64,000 nt of DNA from NCBI GenBank assembly GCA_965199865.1, contig CBDATU010000019.1, positions 80,623 through 144,622 of the forward strand. The letters run 5' to 3'. Within the stretch, counting starts at the first letter, position 1; the number at the start of each line of letters is the position of its first letter. This stretch comes from JAPOUP01 sp965199865 (GTDB lineage: Bacteria; Pseudomonadota; Alphaproteobacteria; Rhodobacterales; Rhodobacteraceae). The position numbers and the translations under genes are program-made. This document shows positions 1-7,775 of the stretch, piece by piece. The notes under the pieces were generated by a model. The model was given only the letters and a program-made list of their open reading frames with translations, was not told the origin of the DNA and ran no database searches.

Positions 1-78
1 ACATCTTGATCAACCCTTCGATCTGGTCGAGAAAGACCGGCTGTGGGTGTACTGCCAGCCATTGACGACGATTAGCAC
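1..78 (-). pseudogene. yhaV: YhaV-type toxin, 5' end only, frameshifted
   Basis: Reading leftward from a GTG at 78, the frame gives VLIVVNGWQYTH. The neighbouring frame then gives PVFLDQIEGLIKM up to the window edge. Joined, they resemble the N-terminus of YhaV toxins (NGW..YAHP.FLDQ). Two extra bases (or one lost) at 41-42 break the frame, so in this sequence the toxin cannot be made whole. It lies just downstream of the PrlF-like antitoxin, as expected for prlF-yhaV. Only about 25 codons are visible, so the call rests on the motif and its position. Confidence 0.55.
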
Positions 79-99
79 CTCAGCGGGTGCGTCTTCCCG

Positions 100-372
100 T
101 CACTTTCTGTCAGGCGACAGAAGCTCGTCGAGGTCGATCCCCACATCGTCGACCGGCGCCTGAGGACGGTCGTGCAGGGCACTGTCGAATATCCTAAGGC
201 GTTCGGGATGCGCCTTGATGTCAGTTTCGATGAAGTCGAGGAATGCGCCGAGCGCAGGGTCGCTCTCGTCAGAAGGCACGGGTTCGATATAGATCCGGCC
301 GTTCGGTTCGGTGCGGTAGCGAATCTGATCCACTTTGCCGAGCTTCAGTTGCCTGCGCACTCCGCACGGCAC
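100..372 (-). CDS. prlF: PrlF-family antitoxin, start region degraded
   Basis: PrlF (SohA) is the AbrB-fold antitoxin that neutralises the ribosome-dependent RNase YhaV and represses the shared operon. The protein carries the family pattern RRQLKLGK, then a long conserved stretch with DPALGAFLDF, DIKAHPERL and D.DLDE.LSP at the end. Homology continues upstream of the GTG at 372: the same frame reads KNALAQEFSKPTDRYQPT and stops at a TAG (436-438). No ATG, GTG or TTG lies in that extra stretch; a TTT codon at 430-432 sits where a start would be expected, next to an AGGAG. The true start therefore looks mutated, and the GTG at 372 may be non-functional. The partner toxin at the window edge is also broken, so the module is probably decaying. 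Confidence 0.6.
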   Translation of the reverse strand: MPCGVRRQLKLGKVDQIRYRTEPNGRIYIEPVPSDESDPALGAFLDFIETDIKAHPERLRIFDSALHDRPQAPVDDVGIDLDELLSPDRK

Positions 373-869
373 CGTCGGCTGGTAGCGATCAGTGGGCTTC
401 GAGAACTCCTGAGCGAGCGCATTCTTGGTAAACTCCTAAAGAGCAGGTCTTTTGGAATGTCCTGCAGGTAGTGCCGTTGCATTGTCATGCCAGGTTGAAC
501 CTCGCATCTTCCAGATCTTTCCTACGCTGATTGCCTTCCGGCAATTGCCAATCCTTTTCCTATGGCTTCGGTCTTTCGCAGCCTTTCGGACCCGCCGTGT
601 GCTGCTGGAAGGAATGAGCGCTTACGGAAGCCTGTTAGGAATGTTTCACCTGGCTTCGGCTGTCCGATGCTAGGACAGGCCAGGCACCGCCTCATTCAAG
701 TATTCCATTCCGTTGATGCGGTGCCTTTCGACTCTGGACCGCAGTGGTCCCGTCCGATTCGCAGTCGGGCTGTTGGCTCCTGCCCGAGGTTCGGAGCGTC
801 CAGGTCTCCGTTCAAGGGGCTTCATGTAATTTTCTGCGGTCGTCCTACATCTACTGCCCGGATGTTCCA
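373..869. other. Stretch with no convincing gene
   Basis: Apart from the 5' end of the PrlF-like frame (373-435), this stretch has only short overlapping open frames on both strands with no family resemblance or clear ribosome binding site. It grades into the transposase remnants to the right and is probably eroded mobile-element or intergenic DNA. Confidence 0.4.
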
Positions 870-1100
870 CAAACCTTGGCCGCAGGGCGTTGGCGGGAAA
901 CACCATTCTGCGCATTGCCGCCATAGGTGCGAACTGGCTGACCTTACCCGCTTGCGTGAGCCGCTTTTGCAGCTCCCTTCCGGGCGGGGCCGAAGCCCGC
1001 GTCGCCGTCGCCACGGAGGGCGCATACGGGCCTGCGCCGCCTGCGCCTGCCCTGCCACTGACAGCGCCCCACTGTCGCGGGTGAAGGGGGCAATGCCGGA
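870..1100 (-). pseudogene. IS110-family transposase remnant (C-terminal part)
   Basis: Two frames on the minus strand together match the C-terminal half of the intact IS110 transposase at 54965-55918. One reads GIAPFTRDSGALS (compare GVAPFARDSGTLS), around 1060-1097. The other reads AGKVSQFAPMAAMRRMVF (compare AGKAHKVALVAVMRRMVI), around 870-950. The match jumps between frames and neither end of the element can be recognised. It is an old, inactive scrap and shows that IS110-type elements have a history in this genome beyond the intact copy. Confidence 0.6.
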
Positions 1101-1289
1101 GTGTTCCGCACGCTGGCTGTCTTCTGGGAAGCAGGCCCACCTGCGCATGGACCCGTAAAGTCTTAGCCTGCCCTCTTTTTTTGGGGGGGAAGCTAAAGGT
1201 ACCGACCGACGAACCGTGCCGTGAAGATCTGGTAAGTCCGAAACTTTGGGTATAGCTATGGCGACACCCTGAACCGTTAACCTTTCGGA

Positions 1290-1345
1290 GTGGAATGGCC
1301 TGGATCTGGCTCCACATAGCATCGGTCAGGATGCCTTTGCCGTCA
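1290..1345 (-). pseudogene. Possible IS5-type transposase N-terminal scrap
   Basis: The minus strand reads GILTDAMWSQIQAI, which resembles the start of IS5-group transposases (LTDAQW..I..LLP). The similarity stops after about 15 residues and continues in frame into the IS110 remnant, so this is at best a fragment in a graveyard of elements. Confidence 0.3.
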
Positions 1346-1403
1346 TTCCCGATATCGCCCAAATTTCTGCCTAACATATTGGCTGGGTGTAGGATCTCGA
1401 ATC

Positions 1404-1595
1404 ATAATTTATTGATATGAATGGTCATATATCTTTCATAGGGCCAACCCTCGCCACCCGCCTGAGAAGGAACCGGCAGGCCGCCACTGGTTCAAGCGTA
1501 ATGCCGAATGCTGGCAACCTGCCGGTTCCTTCTCAGGCGGGTGGCGAGAGGTCAATCTCATGAAAAATAATTGTTTAATTATATCAATAAATTAT
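1404..1595. repeat. 192-bp palindromic MITE-like element
   Basis: The ends are a perfect 15-bp inverted repeat, ATAATTTATTGATAT at 1404-1418 and its complement at 1581-1595. Inside is a second, perfect 31-bp inverted repeat (1450-1480 against 1518-1548, GC-rich, beginning CTCGCCACCCGCC) around a 37-nt loop. The arms between these parts pair only weakly. No protein is encoded. AT-rich terminal repeats with a strong internal hairpin and no gene are typical of miniature inverted-repeat elements. No clear target duplication is visible, and only one copy is in this window. A bidirectional terminator is an alternative for the inner hairpin. Confidence 0.65.
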
Positions 1596-1827
1596 AACTC
1601 CAACTCCAAGGAAAATGGGTGCCAATCAATCCGGAAATCCAGCTGTAGCTGTTTAGGCCCCTAGTATGTGTAGGAATTTGCTTATATGAGTTGACAAGAT
1701 ATGTGATGTTAAGATGATCATCATTAGATATCGTTAGAGATGCGAGGCTCATGACCGGCATAGCAACATTCTTTGACTGTCAGAAACAGCGATTGACAGC
1801 ATTGGGTACGGCAAAGGAGGATCAGAA

Positions 1828-2040
1828 ATGGTGACACGCAAGGCAGCGCAGATTTCGACTTCCGAGCGCGAGAAGCAACATCAACAGATGCTCGAGGCCG
1901 CGATTTCCCGCCCCGGCATTCGCGAGATTATGGAAGTATACGGGAACTGGGAGGAAAAGGACCGAGGTCTGGAGGCATACAGATCTGTAACGAAACAGCG
2001 CGGATATATCACGACAACGAGCTCATCGACCGCTTCCTGA
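1828..2040 (+). CDS. Small conserved-looking protein upstream of an SDH protease
   Basis: This 70-residue protein starts at an ATG preceded by a strong AAAGGAGG ribosome binding site. It is hydrophilic, with a charged N-terminal half (SEREKQHQQ) and a central block PGIREIMEVYGNWEEKDR, and no signal peptide or membrane segment. I do not recognise a named family. The stop lies 26 nt before the GTG of the SDH-type protease, same strand, so the two are probably co-transcribed. The small protein may be an adaptor, inhibitor or substrate of the protease; that is inference from position only. Confidence 0.65.
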   Translation: MVTRKAAQISTSEREKQHQQMLEAAISRPGIREIMEVYGNWEEKDRGLEAYRSVTKQRGYITTTSSSTAS

Positions 2041-2066
2041 TTGAGACTTGAGGCGGAGATATAGAA

Positions 2067-3053
2067 GTGCCGATTTGGAGTGAGATCCTTGACGAGCTGG
2101 CTTCGTCACGGGAACATGGAGGTCCAACGAATTTTGACCTCGTTCGGCGCAAGTATCTCGCCACCCTCCATGAACACACTGCGGCAGATGTAATCCTCTA
2201 TGCCTCTGGATGGCTCCAGAATCGTGAGGCTTCGCCTGCTGATTTTTCGATAGGTGACGAGGATATTCAGGCATTCATGGAAGTTTGTCATGGACTGAAC
2301 GGGAGTCAACTCGATCTTGTTCTGCATAGTCCGGGCGGTTCTCCAGAAGCGGCGGAAGCGATAGTATTTTATCTTCGGCAGCGATATCCCAAGATCCGGG
2401 TGATTGTGCCCCAACTCGCAATGTCAGCAGCAACAATGATTGCCTGCGCCGCCAACGAAATCGTGCTCGGCAAGCATTCGTTTCTCGGGCCTACCGATCC
2501 GCAAATCGTGCTTTCGACCGCTTTGGGCCACAGAGCCGTTCCCGCTCAGCTGATCCTTGATCAGTTCGAACGAGCGCAACGGGAGTGCGCTGATCCGGCA
2601 AAGCTGTCGGCCTGGCTGCCGATGTTGGGGCAGTATGGACCGGATCTTCTGGTTCAATGCGAATCCGCTTTGACCATGTCGAAGAAACTGGTGAAGACAT
2701 GGCTTGAAATGTATATGTTCAAGGGCTTGGACGACGGTTCGGAGAAAGCGCATTCAATTTCAGCCTGGCTTGCTGATCATGAGGGTTTCAATAGCCATGC
2801 CAGGCACATTCCTCGGGATGAAGTCGAAGAACATGAACTGACGGTATGTCGGTTGGAAGACGACCAGATGTTCCAGGATCTGGTTCTTTCAGTGTTTCAT
2901 GCGACGACGCACACGTTTACCGGCACGCCCGCGACCAAAATTGTGGAAAACCATACAGGGCGAGCGTTCATAAAACATCAAATCGTCCAACCGGCACCAT
3001 CTTTCCAGCTCGGGATTCCTCCGGCATCCTCAGAAGGATCGCTGCCAGAATAG
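2067..3053 (+). CDS. SDH-family Clp-fold serine protease
   Basis: 328 residues from a GTG start with GGCGGAG upstream. The middle of the protein has the ClpP/SppA fold signature: LVLHSPGGSPEAAEAIVFYL (about 85-104), then QLAMSAATMIACAANEIVLG (about 116-135) and FLGPTDPQ. Ser120 in AMSAAT is the likely nucleophile; the SDH family (Ser-Asp-His) would supply Asp144 and a nearby His such as His137. No signal peptide or membrane helix is evident, so it is probably cytoplasmic. The C-terminal 90 residues are less typical. It forms a likely two-gene unit with the preceding small gene. Substrate unknown. Confidence 0.8.
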   Translation: MPIWSEILDELASSREHGGPTNFDLVRRKYLATLHEHTAADVILYASGWLQNREASPADFSIGDEDIQAFMEVCHGLNGSQLDLVLHSPGGSPEAAEAIVFYLRQRYPKIRVIVPQLAMSAATMIACAANEIVLGKHSFLGPTDPQIVLSTALGHRAVPAQLILDQFERAQRECADPAKLSAWLPMLGQYGPDLLVQCESALTMSKKLVKTWLEMYMFKGLDDGSEKAHSISAWLADHEGFNSHARHIPRDEVEEHELTVCRLEDDQMFQDLVLSVFHATTHTFTGTPATKIVENHTGRAFIKHQIVQPAPSFQLGIPPASSEGSLPE

Positions 3054-3206
3054 AATGCCGATTTTGCGCAGGCTGTTGGGAATTGCGGTAGATCGAACGC
3101 GGCAACATGCCCATTTTGGTAGATCAAATGCTAGCCCGAAATCCGTTGTCAGAAGATATGGAGGCTGCTGGACATGGTTCTCCCGGTCGCCTAGGACGAG
3201 TGAGTT

Positions 3207-3689
3207 ATGGCCAGGTCCAGGATAAAGCGGGATCCTAACTATAGGGTTGTCGCCGAAAATCGGCGTGCCCGATTCCATTACGCAATCGAGGACGATCTTG
3301 AATGCGGAATTGCGCTGCAGGGGTCTGAGGTCAAGTCACTTCGCAGCGGCGGCGCAAATATCGCCGAAAGCTATGCCGAGGTTGAGAAAGGGGAACTGTG
3401 GCTGGTGAACAGCTACATCGCGCCCTATGACAAGGCGAGGACATTCGGGCATCTGGAGCGCCGCCGCCGCAAGCTTCTTGCCTCAAAGAAAGAACTTTCG
3501 CGGCTCTGGTCGGAAACCCAGCGAAAGGGCATGACGCTGGTTCCTCTTGTTCTCTATTTCAACCACCGTGGCATCGCGAAGCTGAAAGTCGGCATCGCCA
3601 AAGGCAAAAGTACCGTTGACAAACGTGCAGCCGAGGCGAAGCGCGACTGGGACCGCCAGCAACGCCGCCTTCTTCGCCACGGTGGCTGA
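3207..3689 (+). CDS. smpB: SsrA-binding protein SmpB
   Basis: SmpB binds tmRNA and brings it to stalled ribosomes in trans-translation. At 160 residues it is the normal length. It has the family blocks NRRARFHYAIEDDLECGIAL, GSEVKSLRSG, ANIAESYAEV, the FGHLERRRRKLL helix and the basic C-terminal tail with KGKSTVDKRAAEAKRDW. No ssrA gene was found nearby, as is usual in this class, where it lies elsewhere. The gene stands alone on the plus strand, 150 nt after the protease gene. Confidence 0.95.
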   Translation: MARSRIKRDPNYRVVAENRRARFHYAIEDDLECGIALQGSEVKSLRSGGANIAESYAEVEKGELWLVNSYIAPYDKARTFGHLERRRRKLLASKKELSRLWSETQRKGMTLVPLVLYFNHRGIAKLKVGIAKGKSTVDKRAAEAKRDWDRQQRRLLRHGG

Positions 3690-3912
3690 CGCGGTTAAAC
3701 ACGGTTGACGATGACCATATGGGCCTGGCTCCGCGCCGTTATTCCATGTGGATGGTCGCATCCCGTCGCACCAGTGGATGACACATCCGAAACGGTCGAT
3801 TGATCCTTGTTCCAGCGCTGGGTTGCAAAGCATGGCAGGGCCGCTTTCCGTGCTTGCCAATTTGAAATCTATCCGGGAAAACCGAGCGACTGTCAGCAAG
3901 CGGGGACGAACG

Positions 3913-5133
3913 ATGCCTATGACTGTGCCAGGATTCGAACGAATCGGAGAGGAGAACGCCTTTGCAGTCTTGGCACGTGCGGGTGAACTCTCGGCGCAGG
4001 GTATGGATGTGATCAACCTTGGTATCGGCCAACCCGATTTCCCGACACCGGAGCGCATTGTCGAAGCCGCGGTGAAGGCGATGCGGGATGGTCATCACGG
4101 CTATACGCCGGCAACCGGCATTCTGCCCCTACGCGAAGCGGTCAGCGCCGATCTGCATCGCCGGTTCTCGGTCGAGGTCGATCCCGGCCACGTGCTGATT
4201 GTGCCCGGCGGTAAGGTAACGATGTTCATCGCGATTCTCATGTTTGGTGAACCCGGCGTCGATATTCTCTATCCCGATCCGGGTTTCCCGATCTATCGCT
4301 CGATGATCGAGTTTACAGGTGCCCGGCCGGTTCCGATACCAGTCAGGGAGCGGAACGGTTTCGCTTTCGATGCCGAGGAGACGCTTTCTCTCATCACACC
4401 GGCCACTCGCCTGATCATCGTCAATTCTCCCGCCAATCCCTGTGGTGGCGTGACTCCTGAAGCTGAGATGGACAGGCTGGCGGAAGGCCTTGCGAACCAC
4501 CCGCATGTCGCTGTGCTTTCCGACGAGATCTATGACCAGATGCTCTATGACGGTGAGCGGCATGTTTCGCTGCTGTCTTACCCGGAACTAAGAGATCGGA
4601 CGATTCTCCTCAATGGGTGGTCCAAGTCATACGCGATGACCGGTTGGCGGCTTGGCTACTCGGTCTGGCCTCCGGCACTCTATGACAAGACCCGTAAGCT
4701 TGCCGTAAACGCCTGGTCCTGCGTGAACGCGCCTGCGCAATGGGCCGCGGTGGAGGCACTGACCGGACCGCAGGACGATGTTGGGGCCATGGTCGCGGAA
4801 TTCGATGCCCGCCGGAAACTGGTGATCGAGCTTCTGAATGGCCTGCCCGGGGTAAGCTGCGTCACTCCCAAGGGCGCGTTCTATGCATTTCCGAATGTCA
4901 CTGACACTGGCTGGAAGGCCAAGGCTCTGGCGTCCGCACTTCTGGAGGATGCTGGCGTCGCTGTGATCGGAGGCCCGGATTTCGGGGTGCTGGGAGAAGG
5001 TTATATCCGCGTCAGTTACGCAAACAGTCGGGAAAACATCCGCCGGGCAGCGGCGCGGATGCAGCGGTTCCTGGAACGGGGACTGGACGCAGGAGCGGGA
5101 GCCGATCCGGTAACTCGAGATTCAATCGATTGA
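3913..5133 (+). CDS. Class I/II pyridoxal-phosphate aminotransferase
   Basis: About 406 residues from the ATG at 3913, chosen because family members begin near the (F)ERIGEENAF block. An in-frame ATG at 3832 would add 27 residues. Fold type I landmarks are present: NLGIGQPDFPTPE, a YTPATGI..LREAV substrate loop, NSPANPCGG, LSDEIYDQMLY, and the lysine motif NGWSKSYAMTGWRLGY whose Lys holds PLP. A C-terminal Arg in YIRVSYAN would bind the alpha-carboxylate. The aspartate/aromatic aminotransferase group fits best; the amino acid substrate cannot be told. The end overlaps the convergent mcd gene by 12 nt. Confidence 0.88.
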   Translation: MPMTVPGFERIGEENAFAVLARAGELSAQGMDVINLGIGQPDFPTPERIVEAAVKAMRDGHHGYTPATGILPLREAVSADLHRRFSVEVDPGHVLIVPGGKVTMFIAILMFGEPGVDILYPDPGFPIYRSMIEFTGARPVPIPVRERNGFAFDAEETLSLITPATRLIIVNSPANPCGGVTPEAEMDRLAEGLANHPHVAVLSDEIYDQMLYDGERHVSLLSYPELRDRTILLNGWSKSYAMTGWRLGYSVWPPALYDKTRKLAVNAWSCVNAPAQWAAVEALTGPQDDVGAMVAEFDARRKLVIELLNGLPGVSCVTPKGAFYAFPNVTDTGWKAKALASALLEDAGVAVIGGPDFGVLGEGYIRVSYANSRENIRRAAARMQRFLERGLDAGAGADPVTRDSID

Positions 5134-6816
5134 TCTCTCAAGAAGTCTTCGTGCGATAACCTGCGCCTGGATTTCCGCGGCACCTTCGAAAATGTTCAGA
5201 ATCCGGGCATCGCAGAGAAGACGGCTGGCCTCATACTCAAGCGCGAAGCCATTGCCACCGTGGATCTGCAACGTGTTGTCGGCACAGGCCCAGGCCACCC
5301 GCGCACCCAAGAGCTTGGCCATTCCGGCTTCCAGGTCGCAACGTCGGCCCTCATCCTTTTCCCGTGCCGAAAAATAGGTAAGCTGGCGCGCTACCATGAT
5401 CTCGGTCGCCATCATTGCGAGCTTTCCGGCGACGCGTGGGAACTTTATCAGGGCCTTTCCGAACTGCCGACGGTCAAGTGCGTATCGCATTCCCGCTTCC
5501 AGCGCAGCCTGCGCGACACCGACCGCACGGGCTGCAGTCTGTATCCTGGCGCATTCGAATGTCCGCATGAGCTGCCGGAACCCCTGCCCCTCGACACCGC
5601 CCAGGAGCGCCTCGTCCTTCACCTTAAACCCGTCGAAACCGAGTTCGTATTCCTTCATGCCTCGATATCCGAGCACAGCGATTTCGCCACCAGTGATGCC
5701 AGATATTGGGAAAGGCGCCGCGTCGGTTCCGGAAGGCTTTTCGGCAAGGAACATTGACAGCCCCCTGTAGTCGGAGGAATCCGGGTCCGTTCGTGCCAGA
5801 ACCGTCATCAGGTTCGCACGCGCCGCATGCGTGATCCAGGTCTTGTTCCCTGTGATTTCATATCCATCGCCCGCCTTGACCGCCCGTGTTCGCAGGGCGC
5901 CGAGATCCGATCCGGTATCGGGTTCGGTAAACACTGCGGTGGGAAGCGCCTCACCGCTCGCGATGCGGGGCAGCCATCTGGACTTCTGCTCCTGGGTTCC
6001 GCCGCATAGGATCAGTTCCGCTGCGATCTCCGACCGGGTCCCAAGGGAACCGACACCGATATAGCCTCGTGAAAGCTCCTCCGAGACCACGACCATGGAT
6101 GTTTTCGAAAGGCCTGAGCCACCGTGATCCTCTGGAATGGTCAACCCGAAGACGCCCATCTTGGCCAGTTCACGGATTATCTCAATCGGGATCAGGTCAT
6201 CGTTTAGATGCCATTGATGAGCGTGCGGCACGACCCTTTCGTCAGAAAACCTGCGGAACTGGTCGCGGATCATCTCCAGTTCCTCATCGAGCCCACAGGC
6301 TCCGACTGTAGCATGGCCGGAATGGTCGATCATGAGTTCAACAAGCCGCATTCTTACAGCCTGTGTGTTGCCGTATCGAATGAATGTCTCCAATTGGGTT
6401 CCCGGAAGCGGATTCAGGTCACATGCGCGCAGGCCAATGTCCCAGGGTCGTATGATCTCGCCCTGGCTGATTGGAATTCCGCCCTGGATCTGTGAGAGAT
6501 ATTCGCCGAATGCGATCTGAAGGATCAGAGCCTCCATCTCGCCGAACCGGTTCTGCTCGCGCAGCCGTTCGGCCCAGCCCTGCATCTCACCCAGCGCTTC
6601 GACATAGGTCGCCAGCCAGGCAAGTCCATGTGCGGCAGCCTGATGCCGGTCCAGCAGCTCAGCTGAGATCCGTCCGTCCCGATTGCCCATAACCAGCACA
6701 TTCTGGCAGGCGGTTCTCAGTAGTAAGCGGAGCTGGACAACCACGTCGGAAGCAAGATCCGGGAGATCGGGCAGTATCACCGCGTTCGGGGACATCTGGT
6801 TTCCGTCATGGGGCAT
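5122..6816 (-). CDS. mcd: (2S)-methylsuccinyl-CoA dehydrogenase
   Basis: Mcd is the FAD enzyme that oxidises (2S)-methylsuccinyl-CoA to mesaconyl-CoA in the ethylmalonyl-CoA pathway of acetyl-CoA assimilation. At 564 residues it is far longer than a normal acyl-CoA dehydrogenase (about 380). The extra 165-170 N-terminal residues (RLLLRTACQNVL through SQGEIIRPWDIGL) are the hallmark of Mcd. The rest has standard blocks: EDHGGSGLS, LPTAVFTEPDTGSD, ITGNKTWITHA, ALDRRQFGKALIKF, and QIHGGNGF near the C-terminus with FEGAAEIQ. The start has a strong AAAGGAGC site. Electrons would pass to the ETF encoded at 17.4-19.1 kb. Confidence 0.85.
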   Translation of the reverse strand: MPHDGNQMSPNAVILPDLPDLASDVVVQLRLLLRTACQNVLVMGNRDGRISAELLDRHQAAAHGLAWLATYVEALGEMQGWAERLREQNRFGEMEALILQIAFGEYLSQIQGGIPISQGEIIRPWDIGLRACDLNPLPGTQLETFIRYGNTQAVRMRLVELMIDHSGHATVGACGLDEELEMIRDQFRRFSDERVVPHAHQWHLNDDLIPIEIIRELAKMGVFGLTIPEDHGGSGLSKTSMVVVSEELSRGYIGVGSLGTRSEIAAELILCGGTQEQKSRWLPRIASGEALPTAVFTEPDTGSDLGALRTRAVKAGDGYEITGNKTWITHAARANLMTVLARTDPDSSDYRGLSMFLAEKPSGTDAAPFPISGITGGEIAVLGYRGMKEYELGFDGFKVKDEALLGGVEGQGFRQLMRTFECARIQTAARAVGVAQAALEAGMRYALDRRQFGKALIKFPRVAGKLAMMATEIMVARQLTYFSAREKDEGRRCDLEAGMAKLLGARVAWACADNTLQIHGGNGFALEYEASRLLCDARILNIFEGAAEIQAQVIARRLLERSID

Positions 6817-6976
6817 TCAGTTGCTCCTTTTCGGCATCTCGGTCTGGCCAGCCATTTCGCGTCTGCGGCGTAATCCCGATTAAACCAGTCGCGTGATCGG
6901 CTCAACGAGCTGTCAATGCCGCCACTGGATCACTCCCGGTAGAGCCTCCGCCGCTTTCCCTATGCTGTTTCCCGTT

Positions 6977-7675
6977 TCAGTTAAGGTATTTGACCCTGTC
7001 ACCTGCCAGAATATCGCGGATTGACGCAGGCATCTGCAGCCCGCTCCCGAGTTCGGCGTCGAGAGCGTTTTCAAGCTCGGTAACTTTTGCAAGTGCAGCA
7101 ATCACCGGGTCGATCATGTCAAAAGGAACCACCACCACGCCGTCGCGGTCGGCAACGACCATGTCGCCTGTCTCAACCTGCTGCCCACCGATCTGAATTG
7201 GCAGCCCGACTTTGCCTGGACCATTGGAAAATGGCGTGTTCGGTGTCAGCCCAGTACACCAAAGCGGTAGGCCGACCTTGATGATCCCGGCATAGTCCCG
7301 CGCCGGGCCGTCCGTTACGAACCCGACCGCACCGCAGTTTTTCAGCATTGCGGTGGCGCGGTCACCAATTGCGGCGCAGCCCTGGTATCCGTGGAACGCC
7401 GACACCACGACATCTCCTTGCCGGGTCGACTCCAGAGCGGCGAGAAGTGCAAGAACGTCCGCAGGTCCACAATCGACTGTCAACGCCGGGCCAACAGCAC
7501 GGCAGTCAATGTCGTGACCATCGCCTATGGGTCGAATATTGCTCGCAAGGGAACCGCTACCGAGCATGGCGTCAACGACAAAGCTTGTGGGCACGCCATG
7601 AAAGGCATTGATCTGCTGTAGGGTCGGGCGCCGTGTGGCGCGCCTGATGGTCAGAAGGGGCGGTTCCTCGATCAT
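6977..7675 (-). CDS. RraA-like family protein (aldolase/RraA fold)
   Basis: 232 residues from the ATG at 7675, which has a clear AGGAGG eight bases upstream; longer starts lack one. The protein has the RraA/HMG-aldolase fold marks: PTSFVVDAML at the N-terminus, GPALTV, GDVVV, AAIGDRATAMLKNCGAVGFVTDGPARD (the G-x-x-x-R-D motif) and GDMVVADRDGVVVVP. Members with the R-D pair and a following acidic residue are often metal-dependent aldolases or oxaloacetate decarboxylases, such as 4-carboxy-4-hydroxy-2-oxoadipate aldolase. Others only resemble the RNase E inhibitor RraA. Context does not decide the substrate. Confidence 0.8.
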   Translation of the reverse strand: MIEEPPLLTIRRATRRPTLQQINAFHGVPTSFVVDAMLGSGSLASNIRPIGDGHDIDCRAVGPALTVDCGPADVLALLAALESTRQGDVVVSAFHGYQGCAAIGDRATAMLKNCGAVGFVTDGPARDYAGIIKVGLPLWCTGLTPNTPFSNGPGKVGLPIQIGGQQVETGDMVVADRDGVVVVPFDMIDPVIAALAKVTELENALDAELGSGLQMPASIRDILAGDRVKYLN

Positions 7676-7775
7676 GGTATTCCTCCTATAGCCGATGGAA
7701 AAAACAGTCCTGAAGACTCCCTGGACCGCGTCCACGGAGGTGCGGAGGTGACGCTCGGGTTCCGGTCCGTGATGA

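Noticed and set aside
562..1377. Long open frames on both strands (198 and 235 codons)
   Set aside because: They mix scraps of IS110 and possibly IS5 transposases across frames; treated as remnants and not as genes.
1450..1548. Simple rho-independent terminator
   Set aside because: The 31-bp stem with a 37-nt loop lacks a following T-run, and outer AT-rich inverted repeats point to a mobile element.
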